Part shown: positions 41,501 through 50,989 of the stretch, piece after piece
Layout: each line of letters opens with the position of its first letter
How positions within the stretch are numbered: the first letter of the stretch is position 1
From: Saccopteryx bilineata
Taxonomy: Eukaryota; Chordata; Mammalia; Chiroptera; Emballonuridae
DNA: 64,000 bases
Reading direction: 5' to 3'
Assembly (NCBI RefSeq): GCF_036850765.1
Contig: NC_089490.1
Coordinates: 242,854,442-242,918,441 of the forward strand
Program-made: the position numbers and the translations under genes
The notes under the pieces: generated by a model
The model's input: only the letters and a program-made list of their open reading frames with translations
What the model was told of the DNA's origin: nothing
Databases searched by the model: none

Positions 41501-44500
41501 ACAGTAATTCAGTTATTTTCCCAGTGTTGGACATTTACGGTGATACTATTTTGCTGTTAGTTCTAACACTCTTAAGTTACATCTTAATGCTTTATTAATT
41601 TTTAGCCTTTTTTTCTTTATAGGTGAGAGATGGGGAGATAGTGAGGCAGACTCCGCATGGATCCCAAATGGGATCTACCCAGCAACCCCCATCTGGGGCT
41701 GATGCTCAAGTACTGAGCTATTTTTTTTTTTTTTTTTGCATTTTCCGAAGCTGGAAATGGGGAGGCAGTCAGACTCCCGCATGCGCCCGACCGGGATCCA
41801 CCCGGCACGCCCACCAGGGGGCGATGCTCTGCCCATTCCGAGCATTGCTCTGTTGCGACCAGAGCCAGTCTTGCGCCTGAGGCAGAGGCCATGGAGCCAT
41901 CCCCAGCGCCCAGGCCATCTTTGCTCCAATGGAGCCTTGGCTGCGGGAGGGGAAGAGAGAGACTGAGAGGAAGGAGAGGGGGAGGGGTAGAAAAGCAGAT
42001 GGGCGCTTCTCCTGTGTGCCCTGGCCGGGATCGAACCCGGGACTTCCACACGCCAGGCCGACGCTCCACCACTGAGCCAACCGGCCAGGGCCAGTACTGA
42101 GCTATTTTTAATGCCTGAGGTTGACATGCTTCAACGGAGCCATCATCAGTGCCTGGGCCCATGTTCAAGCCAATTGAGCCACTGGCTGCAGGAGGGCTAG
42201 AGGGAGAGAAGAGGGAGAAGGAACAGGGGAGAAGCAGATGGCTGCTTCTCTCTTGTTGCCCTGATTGGAGCTCAAACCCAGGACGTCCATATGCCGAGCC
42301 ATGCTCTATCCACTGAGCCATCAGCCAGAGCCAATTTTCAGCCTTTTTTTTTTTAGAATTTTTTTAAAATTTATTTATTAAATTTAATGCAGTGACATTG
42401 ATAAATCAGGGTACATATGTTGAGCGAAAACGTCTCTAGATTATTTTGACATTTGATTGTGCTGTATACCCCTCCCCCAAAGTTAAATTGTCTTCTGTTA
42501 CCTTCTATCTGGTTTTCTTTGTGCCCCTCCCCTCCCCCAACCCCTCTCTCCTTTTTCACCCCATCCCCCCTCCCCCCACCCCCCACCCCTGTTGCCATCA
42601 CATTCTTGTTCATGTCTTGAGTCTCATTTTTATGTCCCTTCTATGTATGGATTCATATAGTTCTTAGTTTTTTTTTCTGATTTACTTATTTCATTCCGTA
42701 TAATGTTGTCAAGGTCCATCCATGTTATTGTAAATGATCCAATGTCATCATTTCTTATGGCTGAGTAGTATTCCATAGTATATATGTACCAAAGCTTTTT
42801 AATCCTCTCGTCCTCTGACGGACACTTGGGCTGTTTTCAGATGTTTGCTATTGTGAACAATGCTGCCACAAACATGGGGGTGCATTTCTCCTTTTGGAGC
42901 CGTTCTATGGTGTCCTTGGGGTATATTCCTAAAAGTGGGATAGCTGGGTCAAAAGGCAGTTCGAATTTCAGTTTTTTGAGGAATCTCCATACTGTTTTCC
43001 ACAGTGGCTGCACCAGTCTGCATTCCCACCAGCAGTGCAGGAGGGTTCCCTTTTCTCCACATCCTCGCCAGCACTTATTCTGTGTTGTTTTGTTGATGAG
43101 CGCCATTCTGACTGGTGTGAGGTGATATCTCATTGTGGTTTTAATTTGCATTTCTCTAATGATTAGTGATGTTGAGCATTTTTTCATATGCCTATTGGCC
43201 ATCTGTATGTCCTCTTGGAGAAGTGTCTATTCATCTCTTTTGCCCATTTTTGGATTGAGTTGTTTGTCTTCCTGGTGTTGAGATTTACAAGTTCTTTATA
43301 AATTTTGGTTATTTACCCCTTATCAGACGTATTGTCAAATATGTTCTCCCATTGTGTAGTTTGTCTTTTTATTCTGTTCTTGTTGTCTTTAGCTGTGCAA
43401 AAGCTTTTTAGTGTGATATAGTCCCACTTGTTTATCCTGTCTTTTATTTCACTTCCCCGTGGAGATAAATCAGCAAATATATTGCTCCGAGAGATGTCGG
43501 AGAGCTTACTGCCTATGTTTTCTCCTAAGATGCTTATGGTTTCACGGCCTACATTTAAGTCTTTTATCCATTTTGAGTTTATTTTTGTGAGTGGTGTAAG
43601 CTGGTGATCTAGTTTCATTTTTTTGCAGGTAGCTGTCCAATTTTCCCAACACCATTTGTTAAAGAGGCTGTCTTTACTCCATTATATTTCCTTACCTCCT
43701 TTGTCAAATATCAGTTGTCCATAGAGCTGTGGGTTTATTTCTGGGTTCTCTGTTCTGTTCCATTGATCTATATGCCTGTTCTTATGCCAGTACCAGGCTG
43801 TTTTGAGTACAACGGCCTTGTAGTATAACTTGATATCAGGAAGTGTGATACCTCCCACTTTATTCTTCTTTTTTAAGATTGCTGAGGCTATTCGTGTTCT
43901 CTTTTGGTTCCATATAAATTTTTGGAATATGTGGTCTATATCTTTTTATTTTTTATTTTTTTGTTTATTTTTTTACAGAGACAGAGAGTGAGTCAGAAAG
44001 AGGGATAGATAGGGAAGACAGACAGAAATGGAGAGATGAGAAGCATCAATCATTAGTTTTTCATTGCGCATTGCGACACCTTAGTTGTTCATTGATTGCT
44101 TTCTCATATGTGCCTCGACCGCGGGCCTTCAGCAGACTGAGTAACCCCTTGCTGGAGCCAGCGACCTTGGTTTCAAGCTGGTGGGCTTTTTGCTCTAACC
44201 AGATGAGCCTGTGCTCAAGCTGGCGACCTTGGGGTCTCGAACCTGGGTCCTCTGCATCCCAGTCTGACGCTCTATCCACTGTGCCACCGCCTGGTCAGGC
44301 TCAGCCTTTTTAATACAGACAAATTTTGAAGTCTAACTGTTGGAAATTAATTTTTATCTTTTTCAGAAGCAAGAGAAAAAGAGGAAGAAATGAACAGAGA
44401 GAAAGAATTGAGAAGGCAAAATGAAGATATTGAACCAACATCTTCAGGCTCAAATATGGTCAGAGATTGCTCTAAGTCATCTTCCAGGTGCTTGACTTTC

Positions 44501-47500
44501 TCAAAAGTATTCTATTAAACTATTATTTTCTAGGTGTTTATGACACAAGTTGACAAAGTTCCTGATATCGAAAGCTTGCATAATTTCTCCCGTTTTAGGC
44601 AGTACTATAGCATATCCCTAGGATCATGAGAAGGCCCTATGTCACCTTATGATCAATTGAGTTTTTCTAAAGTGTTCCAGATGTAATGTTGGAATCTATG
44701 TCTTTTTTTTTCTTTCTGTATTTTTCTTTTTTTTTTTTTTTTTTGTATTTTTCTGAAGCTGGAAACAGGGAGAGACAGTCAGACAGACTCCCGCATGTGC
44801 CCGACCGGGATCCACCCGGCACGCCCACCAGGGGCGACGCTCTGCCCACCAGGGGGCGATGCTCTGCCCCTCCGGGGCGTCGCTCTGCCGTGACCAGAGC
44901 CACTCTAGCGCCTGGGGCAGAGGCCAAGGAACCATCCCCAGCGCCCGGGCTATCTTTGCTCCAATGGAGCCTTGGCTGCGGGAGGGGAAGAGAGAGACAG
45001 AGAGGAAGGAGGGGGCGGGGGTGGAGAAGCAAATGGGCGCTTCTCCTATGTGCCCTGGCCGGGAATCGAACCCGGGTCCCCCGCACGCCAGGCCGACGCT
45101 CTACCGCTGAGCCAACCGGCCAGGGCTTTTCTGTATTTTTCTGAAGCTGGAAACAGGAAGGCAGTCAGACAGACTCCCACATGCACCCGACCGAGATCCA
45201 CCCGGCATGCCCACCAGGGGGCGATGCTCTGCCCATCTGGGGTGTCACTCTGCTGCAACCAGAGCCATTCTAGCGCCTGAGGCAGAGGCCATGGAGCCAT
45301 CCTCAGTGCCCAGGCCAACTTTACTCCAATGGAGCCTTGGCTGCGGGAGGGGAAGAGAAGAGACAGAGAAGAAGGAGAGGGGGAGGGGGAGGGGTGGAGA
45401 AGCAGATGGGCGCTTCTCCTGTGGGCCTTGGCTGGGAATCGAATCTGGGACTCCTGCACGCCAGGCCGAGGCTCTACCACTAAGCCAACCGGCCAGGGCC
45501 GGAATCTATGTCTTTTGACTGCAGAGCATAACTACATAAAGTTGGAAAGATGCTGACAAGTTTGTAATTTTTGTTATTTTGACATTTACATCTTTTATCC
45601 CTCTCCCCCAAGTTCTGCATTCATGATAACCTTATTTGGAGGGATCCTCTATAGAAATAGATAATAAGAAGGAATGTATGCAGAGACACATTATGACGTT
45701 TACTGGCTTATAGGAGAAAGCAGTCATTCAAATTACTTTAAAGTGAAATTTAATACTATGTACTTAATTATGAAGAACTTTAAAAGACAAGTAGACATGT
45801 AGATATCAAATCTGGTTGGAATAATACAAAAAAAACCAAATGTTGTTTAGGTATATGTTTAATTATCAAATTGGTTCCATAAACTATTTGTGGCAAAAGC
45901 TACCATTGGATTGATATTTCTTCTGTTCATGGTAGGAAAACATAAAATTCCTGAATATACAGATACCATTTATAATATTTCATTTCATTTTTTGCTCATC
46001 TATTTCCTAGTTCAGCTGTTGGGTATCTCAGGATAGGCTTTTTTTTTTCTTTTAGGAAGGGAGGCGTGGTGGGTACAGGCAGGGACAGACAGGAAGGGAG
46101 AGAAATGAGAAGCATCAACTCGTTGTGACACTTGGCTTGTTCATTGATTGCTTTCTCATACATGCCTTGATCAAGGCTCAAGCTGAGCCAGTGACCCCCT
46201 GTTCAAGCTAGTGACCTTTGGGCTCAAATCAGTGACCATGGGGTCATGTCTGTGATCCCACACTCAAGCTGGTGAGCCTGTGCTCAAGTTGGCAACCTCA
46301 GGATTTCGAACCTGGGTCCTCAGTGTCCTAGGTCTATGCTCTATCCACTGTGCCACTGCCTGGTCAGGTCAAGCTAGGCTCTTGAGCAGACTTTCACTCC
46401 ATAGTAAACTTGGTCCGTTCAATTGTTTCTTTGAAGGGAGGGGGAATATCTACATGGACTTTAAGTCTGGTTTTTCCTTTCCCTAACTTAACAGTGCAGT
46501 TTTAATCTGCTTCTTCTCTGAGGCACACGCACATCTTTGTATACATTAGTAAAGAACAGGGATCAGCAAACTTTTTCTATAAAAGACAGTCAATACTTTA
46601 GGCATAGGGGTCCATATAGTCTTTTTCTCTGCTACTCCACTCTGCCATAGACAATAATACATAAACAAATGGACTGGGTTTGTCTGTATTCCAATAAATC
46701 TTTAAGAGACAAGCACCAGCCTAAGTTTGCCACTCCTAGTCATAGAGTGCCTTTCCTTTATGTCCTAGTCAAAAAATTCAGTCTTGCATTGCCTATGGTT
46801 TCTCAGTTGTCAATCTCACAATGTTCCTGGGTTTCAATATGATAGAGGATAAACCTCTCCTTTTCCTAAAAGGAACATTTAATGATATAAGATGTCAAAA
46901 ACTGTTGTATGTTTTTGGGAATTTATCTTATTGCTGAGGGTTTGCAAACAATGATTCCATTAGTTGAAAATTATGAAAGTTTCAATAGTTCTGTATTTTG
47001 CTGCAATATTAACTTGAAAACCCAAAGATAGAGAATGTGATATATATTATTATGTTAATTTCAGGTGCACACCCCAGTGGCTAGATGTTACCTAACTTAC
47101 TAAGTGATTATCCCAAGAATCTTGTACCCACCTGGCACCACACATAGTTATTAGAATATTATTGACTATGTTCCCTATGCTGTACTTTACACCCCTGTGA
47201 CTATCTGTAACTACCCTCTGTGGCTGCTTACTTAACTAGTCACACTTGGGGTCTAGGTTAGGGTACTGCCACAAGTTATGGTCTGTATCATGCCTCAGGG
47301 ATACTTAAGGACGTGAGATAATACTGACAAAATACTCTTTCTTAATTAAAGTAATAGTGACCGATAGGGGTGTGTTTGAAAGTTTAGACAAAGGGAAGGG
47401 TCCCTAAAGACCTCTTTGAGGAGGTGACATTTGAGAAGACCTCAATGGAGAGAAAGAGGCCATGCAACAGTTCCAACAGCAGGAACTGCAAGTGTAAAGA

Positions 47501-48729
47501 CCATCATGCTGAACCAGGCATAACACATTCAATCAGAAAGAAGGCCCGTGGGCTGGAGTGCAGGGAGCTGGACTGTTGCAGGAACAAAGGGAACATTCTT
47601 TATGGAGGTTTTCTAACTCCTACCTTTGTATGCGGAAATGAATTCCTTTCAATATTTAACATAGATGAAAGTAAAAAGAAAATGCTATGTTTTCTTTAAT
47701 AGATGTGTCAGGTGTCATTTAAGTGCTAAAGACACAGCAATGAGCACAAAGGACACATTTCTGTTTTCATGGAGCTTACGTACCAGAAATTCCTTATGGA
47801 AGGCAGTGGCGCTTTGAGTCCTATAAAGTATTGGGTAGATTAATTGATACAATTAGGAATGCAATTTCAACCCTTTGGGATGGGGTAGGAGGTGGAGGGA
47901 TAGTGGATTAGGGTGGCTTCCAGAATGCTTAGGGGTGTTTGGTTAAGACCTTAATGAGAGTGTGTATTCCCTCTCAGATGGGCTGGGGAGAAAAACAACA
48001 GAGAATCAATATGATATTTTTAAGGTCCAGGCATATCACATTTAACATCTTAGCAACTCAACAAACTTGGATTGGAACTGAGATATAATTTGTATTTTAG
48101 AAAATATATTGAAACATTTTGGGAGTAATATAAACTTTCTTATATGACTGGTTTTATTTGCTCTTGGGGCAAACAGTGATTGGATTCAGATAATACATAG
48201 TGGTTTTCTTTCTTGAGAATGTATTATTTTTGTAGTTTTTCTTATATATCCCTGTTCTACTGGCCCTTTATGAGGGATGATGATCTAACTAATGGGCTGC
48301 TAATATATAATTGTTGTGACCTTTATTTCTGACTTTATGTTTAGGGGAGATAAGTAGATAAAATAAGTTCTTTGCTTTCTTAAGGTGAAAACAATTTTAA
48401 CACTCAAATTGTTAAAAGGAGAGTCAGGGTTTCCTGAGAAACCAGTACTATCTCTGGAGTATATCCTTTGTTGCAGCAGAGGCAAAGAGTTCTGTTTTTG
48501 TATTTTCAGTGATACAAGCAGCAGTGAAAGTGAAGAGAGTTCTGATTCTTCTGATGATGAGTTAATTGGCCCTCCTTTGCCCCCTAAAATGGTGGAAGAA
48601 CCAGTTAATCGAATGGAGGAAGCTATTGGCCGTTTACCTCCACCTCTTCATGAAGAAGAGGAAGAGGAAGAAGAAGAAGAAGATGATGATGATGATGATG
48701 ATGGTGGTGGTGATTCAGAAGACGAGGAA
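29534..48729 (+). CDS. WDR70: WDR70, WD repeat-containing protein 70, coding exons 1-5 (N-terminal 172 residues, 3' part outside the window)
   Basis: WDR70 is a nuclear WD40 protein linked in the literature to CRL4(DDB1) ubiquitin ligase, H2B monoubiquitination and DNA double-strand break repair. Five plus-strand exons join to 516 nt (172 codons) without a break. The protein begins [20 protein letters not shown], continues through the conserved [20 protein letters not shown] segment (residues 24-43), then a charged helical stretch, a Ser-rich stretch and the [19 protein letters not shown] motif. It ends in a Glu10-Asp7-Gly3 acidic tract. The WD40 propeller is encoded downstream of the window. 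Intron 1 is only 108 bp, intron 3 is 12.3 kb, and intron 5 runs past position 64000. No WD40 exon was recognised in the last 15 kb. Confidence 0.96.
29667..29732 (+). CDS. WDR70: WDR70 coding exon 2
   Basis: This exon has 66 nt encoding [20 protein letters not shown] and GF plus one base. The acceptor is tctggccccag and the donor is gtgagtgg. Confidence 0.95.
30611..30970 (-). mobile_element. Ves-like SINE, family A, old variant
   Basis: Minus strand with a CTGAGCAAACCGGCCAGGGCT head at right. GGTATTATT flanks both sides. WDR70 intron 2. Confidence 0.88.
31112..31493 (-). mobile_element. Ves-like SINE, family A, with TSD
   Basis: AGTCTTTTAGC flanks it (31101-31111 and 31494-31504). Minus strand with a long T-run at left. 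Confidence 0.93.
32028..32111 (+). CDS. WDR70: WDR70 coding exon 3
   Basis: This exon has 84 nt encoding (G)[19 protein letters not shown] through RSRKTL plus one base. The acceptor is ttattttag and the donor is gtaagaagt. This is the most conserved N-terminal segment of the family. Confidence 0.96.
32458..32800 (+). other. Unassigned block after a strong splice-acceptor-like site
   Basis: A long pyrimidine tract ending CTTTCCTGCTTACAG (32440-32454) precedes about 340 bp of more balanced composition than the intron around it. Open frames are short (69 codons at most) and resemble no family I know. It could be an alternative WDR70 exon, a repeat I cannot name, or chance. Confidence 0.25.
32859..33053 (-). 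mobile_element. Ves-like SINE, family C, with TSD
   Basis: TCTTAGGTTTTT on the left and TCTTGGGTTTTT on the right form a near-perfect TSD. Head CCACAGGTCAGGC at right. Minus strand. Confidence 0.88.
33057..33446 (-). mobile_element. Ves-like SINE, family A
   Basis: Minus strand with a (GTTT)n tail at left and CTGAGCCAACTGGCCAGGGCC at right. It directly follows the family C copy. Confidence 0.92.
33696..34014 (-). mobile_element. Ves-like SINE, family B, with TSD
   Basis: TCCATTCACTTTCCTT lies on both sides (33680-33695 and 34015-34030). Minus strand. Confidence 0.95.
34256..34617 (-). mobile_element. Ves-like SINE, family A, with TSD
   Basis: AGGATTCTTTTT lies on both sides (34244-34255 and 34618-34629). 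This copy lacks part of the CACCAGGGG body segment. Minus strand. Confidence 0.95.
34644..34812 (+). mobile_element. Ves-like SINE, family D, old
   Basis: GCCCTGGTGGTCGGTTGG head, GTGGGTTCAATCACTGG B box, CT-rich then A-rich tail. Plus strand. Confidence 0.8.
35029..35390 (-). mobile_element. Ves-like SINE, family A, old variant, with TSD
   Basis: GGAACAGGGATTTTCTT (35012-35028) and GGAACAAGGATTTTCTT (35391-35407) form a TSD with one mismatch. Minus strand. Confidence 0.93.
35565..35765 (+). mobile_element. MIR SINE
   Basis: AATTGGAGAACCTCGGTGTG ... TTTAACTTTCTTATCAGG ... ATGATAATAAGAG follows the MIR order. Plus strand, decayed. Confidence 0.6.
35878..36125. mobile_element. Mariner-like MITE, 248 bp
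   Basis: It begins TATACTGCTCACAAAAATTA and ends TAACTTTTGTGAGCAGTATA, with terminal inverted repeats and TA edges. The ends match the hairpin element at 4060-4140. The interior has no transposase. Confidence 0.85.
36345..36480 (-). mobile_element. Ves-like SINE, family C, short
   Basis: Minus strand with a GA-rich body and a CACCACAGGCCAAGC head at right. Confidence 0.75.
36640..36950 (-). mobile_element. Old L1 3' end
   Basis: TTTCAGTTGACATTGAATAT ... GTATACAGCACAGTTTGACA ... ATATTGACTGTATTTTCTGT is the reversed 3' UTR of an old L1. A similar piece lies at 34125-34240. Confidence 0.6.
37283..37339 (-). pseudogene. Truncated U2 snRNA retropseudogene
   Basis: On the minus strand the copy begins ATCGCTTCTCGGCCTTTTGG at 37339 and matches the U2 snRNA 5' end through the branch-site-recognition region (GTGTAGTATCTGTTC) to about nucleotide 57. 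There it stops and has no A-tail. A 14-bp TSD TCCTAGAGATTTTA lies at 37272-37285 and 37344-37357. It lacks the Sm site, the 3' stem-loops and snRNA promoter elements, so it cannot be a working gene. The short tail-less form is the known class attributed to retrotransposed 5' fragments. Confidence 0.92.
37541..37856 (-). mobile_element. Ves-like SINE, family A, old variant
   Basis: Minus strand with CTGAGCCAACTGACCAGGGT at right and a diverged body. Confidence 0.85.
38564..38959 (+). mobile_element. Ves-like SINE, family A
   Basis: Plus strand from GGCCCTGGCCGGTTAGCTC to AAAATGCA(A)n. AAAAAATTA flanks both sides. Confidence 0.93.
38960..39440. other. Unassigned CpG-bearing block in WDR70 intron 3
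   Basis: More GC- and CpG-rich than its surroundings. On the minus strand it contains pyrimidine-rich LTR-like sequence (CCCTCTGTTGTTTTTATTCC). No TG...CA ends or TSD could be fixed, so it may be an unrecognised LTR. Confidence 0.3.
39640..39790 (+). mobile_element. MIR SINE
   Basis: TCTGGGACTTACCTCTGTTA ... CTCCTCTGTGCCTTAGACTC is the MIR core and 3' part. Plus strand. Confidence 0.75.
39935..40262 (+). mobile_element. MIR fragment split by a family C SINE
   Basis: AATAGTACCTACTTCAGAGG ... GTGCTAAAAACACTACCTGG resumes after the SINE as ACTACCTGGTACACAGTAAG. The two parts read as one MIR 3' region. Confidence 0.7.
40011..40218 (+). mobile_element. Ves-like SINE, family C, with TSD
   Basis: AAACACTACCTGG lies at 39998-40010 and 40219-40231. 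The head is GGCCTGACCTGTGGTGGCG with a (CT)n stretch and an A-rich tail. Plus strand, inserted in a MIR. Confidence 0.95.
41090..41320 (+). mobile_element. Old L1MA-type 3' end
   Basis: TGGGGGAATACTTTATGAAA ... CCACCTGAAACTGATACAAA ... TGAATGTAAACTATAATTG is a typical L1 3' terminus. Plus strand. Confidence 0.7.
41610..42332 (-). mobile_element. Ves-like SINE, family A, old variant, interrupted by a younger copy
   Basis: The outer SINE reads 41610-41725 and resumes at 42110-42332 after the inner copy. The target AATTTTYAGCC lies at about 41597 and again at 42333. Minus strand. Confidence 0.9.
41726..42092 (-). mobile_element. Ves-like SINE, family A, nested inside an older SINE
   Basis: A perfect 17-bp TSD AGTACTGAGCTATTTTT lies at 41709-41725 and 42093-42109, both inside the older SINE. 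Minus strand. Confidence 0.95.
42349..43943 (-). mobile_element. L1 3' part (ORF2 C-terminus and 3' UTR), 5'-truncated
   Basis: On the minus strand the ORF2 C-terminal Cys/His-rich region is readable ([18 protein letters not shown], then [13 protein letters not shown]) with frameshifts. It is followed by a C/G-rich 3' UTR and an A-tail at the left end. Its 5' edge at about 43943 joins the family B SINE directly. The open frames at 42837-43202 and 43313-43618 are its remnants. Confidence 0.92.
43944..44300 (-). mobile_element. Ves-like SINE, family B, fused to the 5' end of the L1
   Basis: Minus strand with a head ending CCGCCTGGTCAGGC at 44300 and an A/T-rich tail (43944-43975) abutting L1. 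No TSD of its own was found. The outer TSD TCAGCCTTTTT spans L1 plus SINE together (42338-42348 and 44301-44311). Confidence 0.9.
44367..44487 (+). CDS. WDR70: WDR70 coding exon 4
   Basis: This exon has 121 nt encoding (E)[19 protein letters not shown] through VRDCSKSSS. The acceptor is tttttcag. The donor gtgcttgac is weak after the +1 and +2 bases. The codon split with exon 5 (AG|T) gives Ser, where the human protein has Arg by recall. Confidence 0.95.
44707..45500 (-). mobile_element. Ves-like SINE, family A, outer copy with an insertion in its tail
   Basis: The outer TSD GGAATCTATGTCTTTT lies at 44691-44706 and 45501-45516. The body is 45128-45500, with its A-tail at left split by another SINE. 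Minus strand. Confidence 0.94.
44728..45127 (-). mobile_element. Ves-like SINE, family A, inserted in the tail of a sister SINE
   Basis: The 15-bp TSD TTTCTGTATTTTTCT (44713-44727 and 45128-45142) is itself SINE tail sequence. A young CpG-rich copy. Minus strand. Confidence 0.94.
46041..46370 (-). mobile_element. Ves-like SINE, family B, old
   Basis: Minus strand with repeated CAAGCTGGTGAGCC-type segments and CACTGCCTGGTCAGG at right. The TSD is imperfect (ATAGGCTTTT/CTAGGCTCTT). Confidence 0.85.
46555..46742. mobile_element. Old hAT (Charlie-type) MITE fossil
   Basis: It begins CAGGGATCAGCAAACTTTTT and ends AAGTTTGCCACTCCTAG with ancient mammalian hAT interior sequence (AGACAATAATACATAAACAA). 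Confidence 0.65.
47045..47212 (-). mobile_element. Old L1 3' end fragment
   Basis: TTAATTTCAGGTGCACACCC ... GTACTTTACACCCCTGTGAC is a reversed L1 3' UTR. It ends where the duplicated 132-bp segment begins. Confidence 0.6.
47213..47344 (+). repeat. Copy A of a 132-bp local duplication
   Basis: The segment ACCCTCTGTGGCTGCTTACT ... AATACTCTTTCTTA recurs at 51692-51823 with two substitutions. It belongs to no repeat family I recognise. Confidence 0.9.
47400..47580 (+). mobile_element. LINE-2 fragment
   Basis: GGAGGTGACATTTGAGAAGA ... GGAACTGCAAGTGTAAAGAC follows the L2 3' region order. A second L2-like patch lies at 47700-47790. Confidence 0.55.
48510..48729 (+). CDS. WDR70: WDR70 coding exon 5 with acidic repeat tract
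   Basis: This exon has 220 nt. The acceptor is gtattttcag and the donor is gtaagtatt. It encodes [20 protein letters not shown], a [10 protein letters not shown] stretch and then ten Glu, seven Asp and three Gly codons (48652-48711) before DSEDEE. The tract is built of GAA/GAG, GAT and GGT triplets, which makes it a coding trinucleotide repeat. Confidence 0.96.
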
Positions 48730-48749
48730 GTAAGTATTTCAGTGGTAAT

Positions 48750-49487
48750 TTAAGACTTCAGGGGAGTAGTGTCTTTAGAGTAGTGTTGACATTTTCCCGC
48801 TACACTGTTATTCATGAGTGAGAGCAAATTCTGAGGAAAATATTTGAGCTTATTACTGAAAGCCCTTGTTGAAGGAACTCTAAAGGAAGTACTTCAGGAG
48901 CACAGAAATAGAATTCAGAAATAGTAAGTGGAGGGCTAGAAGCAATGTGCTAAAGGGGAAATTGATTAATAAATATCTTTTTAAATCTGCATAAGCATTG
49001 AGTAAATAATGGTAATAATGAGTAAATTTGGGGGATTTAAAAACAACGTGGATCTGAAATTTTTGTGAAAAATAATGTGTAAGATATGGTAGTGAAATCA
49101 CTTTACTTATTTTGAAGACCTTGTGTTATTTGGAGGAGGCTACAGATAGTATAGTTAACTTCAGATTGATTTAAGTCAGGCATGTAAGTTACAATTTTAA
49201 GAACTGCTCAAACAATAGAAATAAATTGTGTAAGCTCCAAAGTAGTAAAAGGAAAAGACGTAAAAGAAAACCATTGGTATACTTTGTGTATTTGACACCT
49301 GGAGTGGACCACTATCCTCTGTGTGACAAATTATTCTCAGTAGTCATTAACAGATAAAACACGTAATAGTCAGAAAAATTGATAGCTTTTGTAAATCTGT
49401 CAGTGACTTTACAAAATGGACATTCTTTGCATACTCATTACAACTTAGTATTTCAAATTTGTCAACCTATCTTGGTTATCGTTAACC
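48750..49487. other. WDR70 intron 5, no feature recognised
   Basis: AT-rich sequence with no clear repeat or exon. Confidence 0.5.
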
Positions 49488-49501
49488 AAAGAAAACTTTT
49501 A

Positions 49502-49842
49502 GCCTGACCAGGCGGTGGCGCGGTGGATAGAGCGCCAGACTGGGATACGGAAGGACCCAAGTTCGAGACCCCGAGGTAGCCAGCTTGAGCGCAGGCTCAT
49601 CTGGTTTGAGCAAAAGCTCACCAGCTTGGACCCAAGGTCGCTGGCTGGAGCAAGGGGTTACTCGGTCTGCTGAAGGCCTGCGGTCAAGGCACATATGAGA
49701 AAGCAATCAATGAACAACTAAGGTGTTGCAACGCGCAATGAAAAACTAATGATTGATGCTTCTCATCTCTCTATTCCTGTCTGTCTGTCCCTGTCTAAAC
49801 CTCTCTCTGACTCTCTGTCTCTGAAAAAAAAAAAAGGCATGC
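49502..49842 (+). mobile_element. Ves-like SINE, family B, with TSD
   Basis: AAAGAAAACTTTTA lies at 49488-49501 and 49843-49856. Full-length head GCCTGACCAGGCGGTGGCGC. Plus strand. Confidence 0.95.
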
Positions 49843-50234
49843 AAAGAAAACTTTTAATTTTAATTTTGAAAAATTTCACATGAAATGACAGATATACACA
49901 TATATATACAAAGAAACACACATGTGCTTGTGTTTGTGTGTATGTAATATTAGGAAAAGAAGTACATAAGAATAAATTTGACATTTTCATTAAAAATTTG
50001 TTTTACAATGAATTCCTAAAACTGCAGTGTTGACATTATTTTTTCCCTTTGATATCAATTCTAGGGGGCTTAAAAAATCTTTTAAAAATATTTTCACTAA
50101 AATCTATTTTATGGAAAATTTATCATTTTCTAATATATTCTATAAACACTTCTGAAGTTTTCTTCTGTAAAAATCAGAGAGAATGACTAAGTAATGGCAA
50201 ATATTGTCATTAAATGTTTTATTTTATTTTTCAA

Positions 50235-50389
50235 ATGTTTATTGTATTGATTTTAGAGAAAGAGAGGAATGGGGAGAGAGAGAGAGAGACAGGAACATCA
50301 TCTCCTGTATGTGCCCCGACTAAGCATCAAACCTGCAACCTCTGTGCTTTGGGATGATGCTCTAGCCAACTGAGCTATCTGGCCAGGGC
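50235..50389 (-). mobile_element. Ves-like SINE, family D
   Basis: Minus strand ending CTGAGCTATCTGGCCAGGGC with a GA-rich body. Confidence 0.82.
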
Positions 50390-50709
50390 ATGATTCATTG
50401 TTTTAGAATATTTTTGATGAAATCTGTTGAGGTGTTCAAACATTGCCCTTTTGAATTCTGCTGGCCTAGTCTGCCATCTTTTGTTCTTTCTCCTGGCAGT
50501 CAAAGAATAGCAGAATGGAAGATACTCAAATTTTGCTTCTTTGTCCTAATAATCATTGTTTTGAGTACAAATTTGCTGTTTAAATGCAGAAATGTGTCGT
50601 ACAGCAGGACTCCTGTTCCCTCAGCATGGCTGGAAATGTTGCCCCATGTCATCTGAACTCCAGACCTAGCTCCCTAACCAGTCTCCATGTTGACCGCCAA
50701 TAGCATTCT

Positions 50710-50940
50710 TTGAAAAAAATTGTTTTTTTATTTAAAGGAAGGGAGACCGAGAGACAGACTCCCTCATGTGCCCAACCGGGATCAACCTGGCATGCCCACT
50801 AGGGGGAGATGCTCTGCCCATCTGGGACTCTTGCTTCATTGCAACCAGAGCCATTTTTTAGCACCTGAGGTGACATCATGGAGCCATCCTCAGTGCCTGA
50901 GGCCAGTTGAGCCATAGCTGCTGGCTGCAGGAGGGAAGGA

Positions 50941-50989
<49 letters not shown>

